Positions 43,268-47,140 of a stretch of 47,140 bases of DNA are shown here, piece after piece. This stretch comes from a virus. Positions within the stretch are counted from its first letter, which is position 1. Each line of letters opens with the position of its first letter. The position numbers were made by a program, and so were the translations under genes. The notes below the pieces were generated by a model. The model saw only the letters and a program-made list of their open reading frames with translations, did no database searches and had not been told where the DNA came from. Where the stretch lies: IMG/VR virus record IMGVR_UViG_3300047475_000020, positions 1 through 47,140 of that record; one strand, 5' to 3'.

Positions 43268-43668
43268 TATGCGGCCGTCCCTTCAAATACTGCTTGAATT
43301 CTATCATCAATTATCTGTTGAGGGTCAACTTGACTTCCAGTTACTGCACCACCACCAGCACCAGCAAAAACAGTTTTATTATCAGATGCAAAAACTTGTG
43401 TGCAACCAGCTATACCATCACCTACTCTACCAGCACCTAAACCATTAACAAATACAGTGGTAGAACCTTTTGCAATCGGAGCTAAATGACCACAGCAACC
43501 CAATATACAAGGTAATAGATGTGGTGTATTTAAATGTCCTTGACAACTCCAAGGCAAACTTTCTGCAAAAACATTAGGTGAACCTTGCATACGGTGTGGT
43601 GTACTACAATGAACTAAATCTATGTCGCCGATTCTACAAGCTGTGCCTGGTGTGTAATTAAATGCCAT
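43267..43668 (-). CDS. PAAR-type spike tip protein
   Basis: A 133-residue protein with PAAR-family features. The first half is rich in metal ligands (C11, H20, C21, H25, C42, H45, H50, C54, C58, C59, H61). The pattern GSTTVFVNGLGAGRVGDGIA (about residues 68-87) is a typical PAAR core. PAAR proteins cap the central spike (as T4 gp5.4 does) with a metal-stabilised sharp point that pierces the outer membrane. The C-terminal tail (SQVDPQQIIDDRIQAVFEG) is probably for binding the spike. It lies downstream of the gp5-like hub and upstream of gp25. A perfect late promoter box precedes it. Confidence 0.88.
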   Translation of the reverse strand: MAFNYTPGTACRIGDIDLVHCSTPHRMQGSPNVFAESLPWSCQGHLNTPHLLPCILGCCGHLAPIAKGSTTVFVNGLGAGRVGDGIAGCTQVFASDNKTVFAGAGGGAVTGSQVDPQQIIDDRIQAVFEGTAA

Positions 43669-43684
43669 ATTCTTTTCCTATGAT

Positions 43685-43692
43685 TATTTATA
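43685..43692 (-). promoter_or_regulatory. T4-type late promoter upstream of PAAR gene
   Basis: The minus strand reads TATAAATA exactly in the 27-nt gap before the PAAR gene, 17 nt upstream of its start. An AGGAAAA ribosome binding site follows. It would drive PAAR, gp25, gp6 and the gp7-like gene. Confidence 0.7.
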
Positions 43693-43695
43693 CTA

Positions 43696-44592
43696 TTACT
43701 CTGTAATAACAAAGTTTTCATCCTCTAATAATATAAATGCTTCATCATTTATTCCATCTTCATCATCTTCTAATTGTATTCTATTTTGTGCATAATAACT
43801 ACTTACATATCTTCCTATAAATGATAAATCATTTATCACAGCGTGTGTTAATGTTGCAGAAAATGTTTTTATACTACTTCTTATTTTATGTGTTGTCGTG
43901 GTTGAAGTTATGGGGTCAGTTTCCGATATTTCTAGTTCTTCATAATACAATACTGTAACACTATATGTAAATCTGTATTGGTCAGTAAAATCTGGATTCA
44001 TACTATACAATGTATATTTTTTTCCTAAAGACTCATCATTATGATTTAAAGGCATCTTATCTATACCAGTAAAATCAAAACTCCCAGAAAATAAATCACT
44101 TTCTCCTTTAATAACAAACTGACCAATATCAGTAAACCTACGACTATAAAATCCAGATGTTGTTGCACTTCTAGTACCATTTGAAATTGAAATATCTGGT
44201 TCACTATCTGCAAGTGTATCTTCTAATAAAATTACATCTGTGTCTGCTCGTACCTCATCTTCATCACTAACTGGAGTTCCTTCTTCTAGTAATACATTTG
44301 CATCAACTATTGCAGCTTCTAATTGTAATTTATCTCCAGCATCTGCACCAGATAAATTAGTTCTATTAAAAACAATGTTATCATCATCTTCTGTAATAAT
44401 ATTATCTATTGAGTTAGTGGTTGCTGGTTCTAAATAAAAATTATGAAACTCTCTATCTAAAGATAAAGATGTAGAAACTATTACTTCGTTTGGGCCTGGA
44501 GTCGCAGTTACAGTTCTTGAAAATACTTGACTATGACCATTCTGTTGTCTAACTACACTTGCAAACCTTGATGAAGGTGATATTGTTACCAT
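43696..44592 (-). CDS. Unknown baseplate-region structural protein (298 aa)
   Basis: I start it at MVTISPSSRF, where TAATG overlaps the stop of the upstream 45-aa gene by one base; an upstream in-frame ATG lies inside that gene. Not recognised. The N-terminal half carries GTD-type acidic loops (DNIVFNRTNLSGADAGDKL and ADTDVILLEDTLAD). Mid-protein there is a beta-rich IGQFVIKGESDLFSGSFDFT segment and DQYRFTYSVTVLYYEELE. The C-terminal ends RIQLEDDEDGINDEAFILLE. Location between the gp5-like hub and PAAR implies a central baseplate or spike-associated role. T4 has gp53 near gp5, but I see no match to it. Confidence 0.75.
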   Translation of the reverse strand: MVTISPSSRFASVVRQQNGHSQVFSRTVTATPGPNEVIVSTSLSLDREFHNFYLEPATTNSIDNIITEDDDNIVFNRTNLSGADAGDKLQLEAAIVDANVLLEEGTPVSDEDEVRADTDVILLEDTLADSEPDISISNGTRSATTSGFYSRRFTDIGQFVIKGESDLFSGSFDFTGIDKMPLNHNDESLGKKYTLYSMNPDFTDQYRFTYSVTVLYYEELEISETDPITSTTTTHKIRSSIKTFSATLTHAVINDLSFIGRYVSSYYAQNRIQLEDDEDGINDEAFILLEDENFVITE

Positions 44593-44729
44593 TATCCTTG
44601 TCCACGATACTTCTTCCAACTACTTCTTTTATGTTTATTCATAGTAGAAGTTTTAATTTTACCCCTACCAATAGATGTTCTTTTAAAAGTAGGTTCGTAG
44701 ACTGACATTGTATTCATTTTTTTAGCCAT
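44592..44729 (-). CDS. Small basic protein (45 aa), unlisted
   Basis: A short gene between the hub and the 298-aa protein. It starts at ATG 44727-44729, has 45 codons and ends in TAA overlapping the next ATG (TAATG). The product MAKKMNTMSVYEPTFKRTSI continues into GRGKIKTSTMNKHKRSSWKK and is very basic (about one third Lys/Arg) with no acidic tail. An AGGAG site precedes it in the gp5 3' end. No family recognised. Perfect fit and coupling argue that it is real. Its charge suits binding to acidic neighbours or to nucleic acid. Confidence 0.7.
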   Translation of the reverse strand: MAKKMNTMSVYEPTFKRTSIGRGKIKTSTMNKHKRSSWKKYRGQG

Positions 44730-44738
44730 TTATTTCTC

Positions 44739-47140
44739 CTAGTTCAAGTCAATTCTTGGTGCAGTTACTTTATAGAAACCACCAGCAGTTGCAGTATATG
44801 CTCCACCAGCCATATCACCTATCTTTGCACCAGCTTTTCGTGATATATAACCACCTACTGAAGTTATTTGAGCACCACCAACAGTATCAGTTTGAGCACC
44901 ACCTATCGCATTACTTTCGGCTGCACCCACAACTTTACTTCTCATTGCAGCTATGTTTAATGTATCTGCACCCATAATCATTGTCATTCGTGAACCTTTG
45001 ATTACTTCAGTTTTACTTCCGTCTACTTGTATATTCCAGTTTCCTTTAATGTAGGTATTACAGTTTTGGTCAATCGTTAAATTACAAGCACCTTTAATGT
45101 TTACAAAATCATTACCAGCAACAACCTCATAATTATGTCCTACAACTCTTGTCATTTTTGTACCATCTGAATCTACCTCATAGAATGTTCCAGTCCTATG
45201 GAATTCCATAATTCTTTCTGCACCAGGCGTGTCATCATACTCTTTAATGTGTCCAGACTCTGTTTCCCTTGCGTGATTGTAAGGATACTCTGGGTCAACT
45301 CTCATCTTTTCATTTCTTGGTTGTCCAGTTTCAGTAGAGATACCACTCACTCTTGTACCAGTAAAATTAGTATCAGTTGTTCTTGGTTCACTCCAAGAAC
45401 CACCACTTGTGGTTGTAGGGCCTGTGGTTGTTCTTCTACCAGTTTGTGTTTCTATTGTAATTGCATTTGCAACTGGGTCTGGTTTGATTGATATGTCTAC
45501 ACCTAGTTTTTCTGCTGTTCTTAAAATTAATTCTTTTTCTTTACCTCTATTTTCTATTAATAAATTTTCAGACATTTGTCTTGCTTTTTGTTCTACAAAA
45601 GCATCTGTGACTGCATCATTTCTATTGACAAAATTACCATCAGCATCTTGTAAATATTTTACAGTATCCAACCAGTTTTCTGTTATTGACATACCACTAG
45701 AATTAAAATTACCACCCTTACTTGCATCAAAATCTGGAAGTAGATTTGCAAGTTCATCTGTCAAACTATTTAAATCACTATCGTTGGTACTATTATTAAC
45801 AAAGTTCCAACCAGATGCTGAGTTAAATACTTTACCTCCAGATTGCGTACTTCTAAATGTATCTACTATCGTGTCGTGGTATTGGGGATTCTCATCTCTT
45901 GTTGGAATTCTACCACCGTATTTTTGTAATTCTATTTTATAGTCTTCACCATATCTTTTTGCAAGGGCTGTTGATGCATCTACACCAAAATTAGTTATTG
46001 AATTTATTGCACCATCTGATGTTAGATTACCTTGTGAATCTACCGTGATACTATCATAAAGATACCTTGACATTCTTTCATCAACACTACCAACAGTTGA
46101 AAGTGGGTCAACTGCACTTAATAATTTTGCACCAGCAAGAATATAACCAGACCTTGTTGTTGGTGCAAGTAAACCAGTTTTGATAACATCTGAAAGTGTA
46201 TTTGTTACTTGTGGTAAACTTACTTTATAATCACCTATATCAATATGAGTGTCTGCATTAAAAGCATTAAATGTAGAAGTAATACCAGTTGTTAAACCTA
46301 ACAATGTATCACCATCTGCAAGTTGATAAGCTGCAGCTCCTACATCTACAATAGTTCCAAAATTGTCTGTTAGAAATCCACTTGTTTCTTCACTTATCAA
46401 ACCAGTCAAAGTGTCTGTAACTGGTTCTGCAACTGTATTAATAATCTCTGAACCAATCGGTGTTGATGCAAGTGCAGCTACTACACCACCAGGCGTCAAA
46501 TTACCAGATGAAAGTTTACCGACTGCTTGTGCAGTCACAGCAATCTTTGATGCAGAATCAATAGAACTAAATGTTCTTGGTACAATATTTGCAAAACCTT
46601 TAAAACTTAAATTTTCAAATGCAGCTCCTAGTTTATCAACTAAAGATGTAGAACCTTGTGCAACTCTTCCTATCGCACCAGCTTGTGCAAAATCTCCAAT
46701 ACCTTGTGCAAGATTTGAACTGGTCGCACCAAATATAGCGTGCATACCAGATGTTTGAGCCGCTTTTTGTGCATTACCCAATATTGTCCCACCACTATCT
46801 GATATGGGAATACCATCTGCAAGAATACTACTACCAGTTGCATCTGAGACATCAAAGTTAGATAAGAACCCACCACTCGTTGCATTTTGAAATGCACCAA
46901 CACCTAATCCAAGTGCAGTGCTACCTACACTAAATAATGTACCAGTAAGTCCTAATCCATTTGCAAGTGCAATAGGTACATCTTTTGTATATGCACCATC
47001 TCTAGTTTCTCTATTTCCGTGAATTAAACTAGGAACTGCAAGTCTGCTTACATCTGGTTCATTTAATCGTAATGGATAAGGCCCGAAGTCTGAAACATAT
47101 TCATTAGTTGGGTCATTGAAACCTTTTGATTTATCTCTGT
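44739..47140 (-). CDS. 5: gp5-like baseplate hub/spike protein, 5' end outside window
   Basis: The frame is open to the right edge, so the N-terminal OB-fold is not visible. About 800 residues are present. Near the edge, KGFNDPTNEYVSDFGPYPLR corresponds to the T4 gp5 phrase EGFSDPTGQYPRRL just after its OB domain. The next about 500 residues are Ala/Gly/Ser/Thr-rich (helical) and show no T4-lysozyme pattern, unlike T4 gp5. The C-terminal about 190 residues are the spike: YNHARETESGHIKEYDDTPG, then VVGHNYEVVAGNDFVNIKGA and repeats of the TYIKGNWNIQVDG and GGAQTDTVGGAQITSVGG type, matching the triple beta-helix needle. It is capped by the PAAR protein downstream. Confidence 0.85.
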   Translation of the reverse strand, partial: RDKSKGFNDPTNEYVSDFGPYPLRLNEPDVSRLAVPSLIHGNRETRDGAYTKDVPIALANGLGLTGTLFSVGSTALGLGVGAFQNATSGGFLSNFDVSDATGSSILADGIPISDSGGTILGNAQKAAQTSGMHAIFGATSSNLAQGIGDFAQAGAIGRVAQGSTSLVDKLGAAFENLSFKGFANIVPRTFSSIDSASKIAVTAQAVGKLSSGNLTPGGVVAALASTPIGSEIINTVAEPVTDTLTGLISEETSGFLTDNFGTIVDVGAAAYQLADGDTLLGLTTGITSTFNAFNADTHIDIGDYKVSLPQVTNTLSDVIKTGLLAPTTRSGYILAGAKLLSAVDPLSTVGSVDERMSRYLYDSITVDSQGNLTSDGAINSITNFGVDASTALAKRYGEDYKIELQKYGGRIPTRDENPQYHDTIVDTFRSTQSGGKVFNSASGWNFVNNSTNDSDLNSLTDELANLLPDFDASKGGNFNSSGMSITENWLDTVKYLQDADGNFVNRNDAVTDAFVEQKARQMSENLLIENRGKEKELILRTAEKLGVDISIKPDPVANAITIETQTGRRTTTGPTTTSGGSWSEPRTTDTNFTGTRVSGISTETGQPRNEKMRVDPEYPYNHARETESGHIKEYDDTPGAERIMEFHRTGTFYEVDSDGTKMTRVVGHNYEVVAGNDFVNIKGACNLTIDQNCNTYIKGNWNIQVDGSKTEVIKGSRMTMIMGADTLNIAAMRSKVVGAAESNAIGGAQTDTVGGAQITSVGGYISRKAGAKIGDMAGGAYTATAGGFYKVTAPRIDLN

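Noticed and set aside
44593-44619. Longer N-terminus (MEEVSWTRI) for the 298-aa protein
   Set aside because: This would lie inside the 45-aa gene. The TAATG-coupled ATG at 44592 fits the coupling pattern used throughout the region.
44739-46781. A start for the gp5-like protein at 46781 (Leu/Met-Gly-Asn-Ala-Gln)
   Set aside because: The codon is TTG and the frame stays open upstream to the window edge. The upstream sequence matches the T4 gp5 region after the OB domain, so the gene continues beyond the window.
1-47140. CRISPR arrays, tRNA or rRNA genes, insertion sequences, integrase or attachment sites
   Set aside because: I found no regularly spaced repeats, transposase or integrase genes, and no cloverleaf-like segment in the few short gaps. 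A tRNA scan would be needed to exclude one fully, but there is almost no non-coding space.

Overview
The window is a 47 kb piece of the late structural and packaging region of a T4-like (contractile-tailed, myovirus) bacteriophage genome. It is visibly AT-rich, and every gene except one is on the minus strand, so it reads right to left. Hallmark proteins fix the identity: portal gp20, tail tube gp19, tail sheath gp18, large and small terminase gp17 and gp16, neck and tail-completion proteins gp13, gp14 and gp15, baseplate gp8, gp6, gp25 and a gp5-like hub, and a PAAR spike tip. AT-richness, marine-type fibre modules, a DUF4815 giant protein and phage 2-oxoglutarate oxygenases suggest a marine phage of the pelagiphage/cyanophage T4-like branch. 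A Pelagibacter-like host is an inference; no host marker or photosynthesis gene is present here.

Layout in transcription order (right to left). (1) 47140-42827: gp5-like hub and spike (5' end outside the window), a 45-aa basic protein, an unknown 298-aa protein, a PAAR tip and gp25. (2) 42827-37390: gp6 and a 1179-aa gp7-like protein. (3) 37352-31421: first fibre island, with many short fibre or adhesin genes, tail-assembly-chaperone-like proteins and a 55-aa gene. (4) 31392-22547: gp8 and a 2441-aa DUF4815 protein. (5) 22543-16552: second fibre island with two large glycine-rich adhesins and a basic protein of unknown role. (6) 16524-15122: two tandem 2OG-Fe(II) oxygenases. (7) 15083-12292: gp13, gp14 and gp15. 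(8) 12272-6616: a fibre gene, gp16, then three tandem adhesin paralogues that separate gp16 from gp17. (9) 6625-1: gp17, gp18, gp19, gp20, two small head or core candidates and the start of another gene. A small degenerate HNH-like gene on the plus strand sits between gp17 and gp18.

The genes form a head-neck-tail-baseplate assembly programme, packed with 1-nt or 4-nt stop/start overlaps. T4-type late promoter boxes (TATAAATA on the minus strand) lie just upstream of gp18, gp13, the first fibre gene and the PAAR gene, which implies late transcription by gp55/gp33/gp45-like factors encoded elsewhere.

The most striking feature is a family of five adhesin paralogues. They have conserved N- and C-terminal shells around exchangeable glycine-rich cores. 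One copy has no core, and three are spliced into the packaging operon through a repeated 10-nt stop/start overlap. Several structural proteins also share two dispersed short modules (GTD...AGD loops and GExIxG..SGA hairpins). Apart from the two terminase subunits, the oxygenases, the HNH-like protein and a few unknowns, every gene here appears to serve virion structure or assembly.
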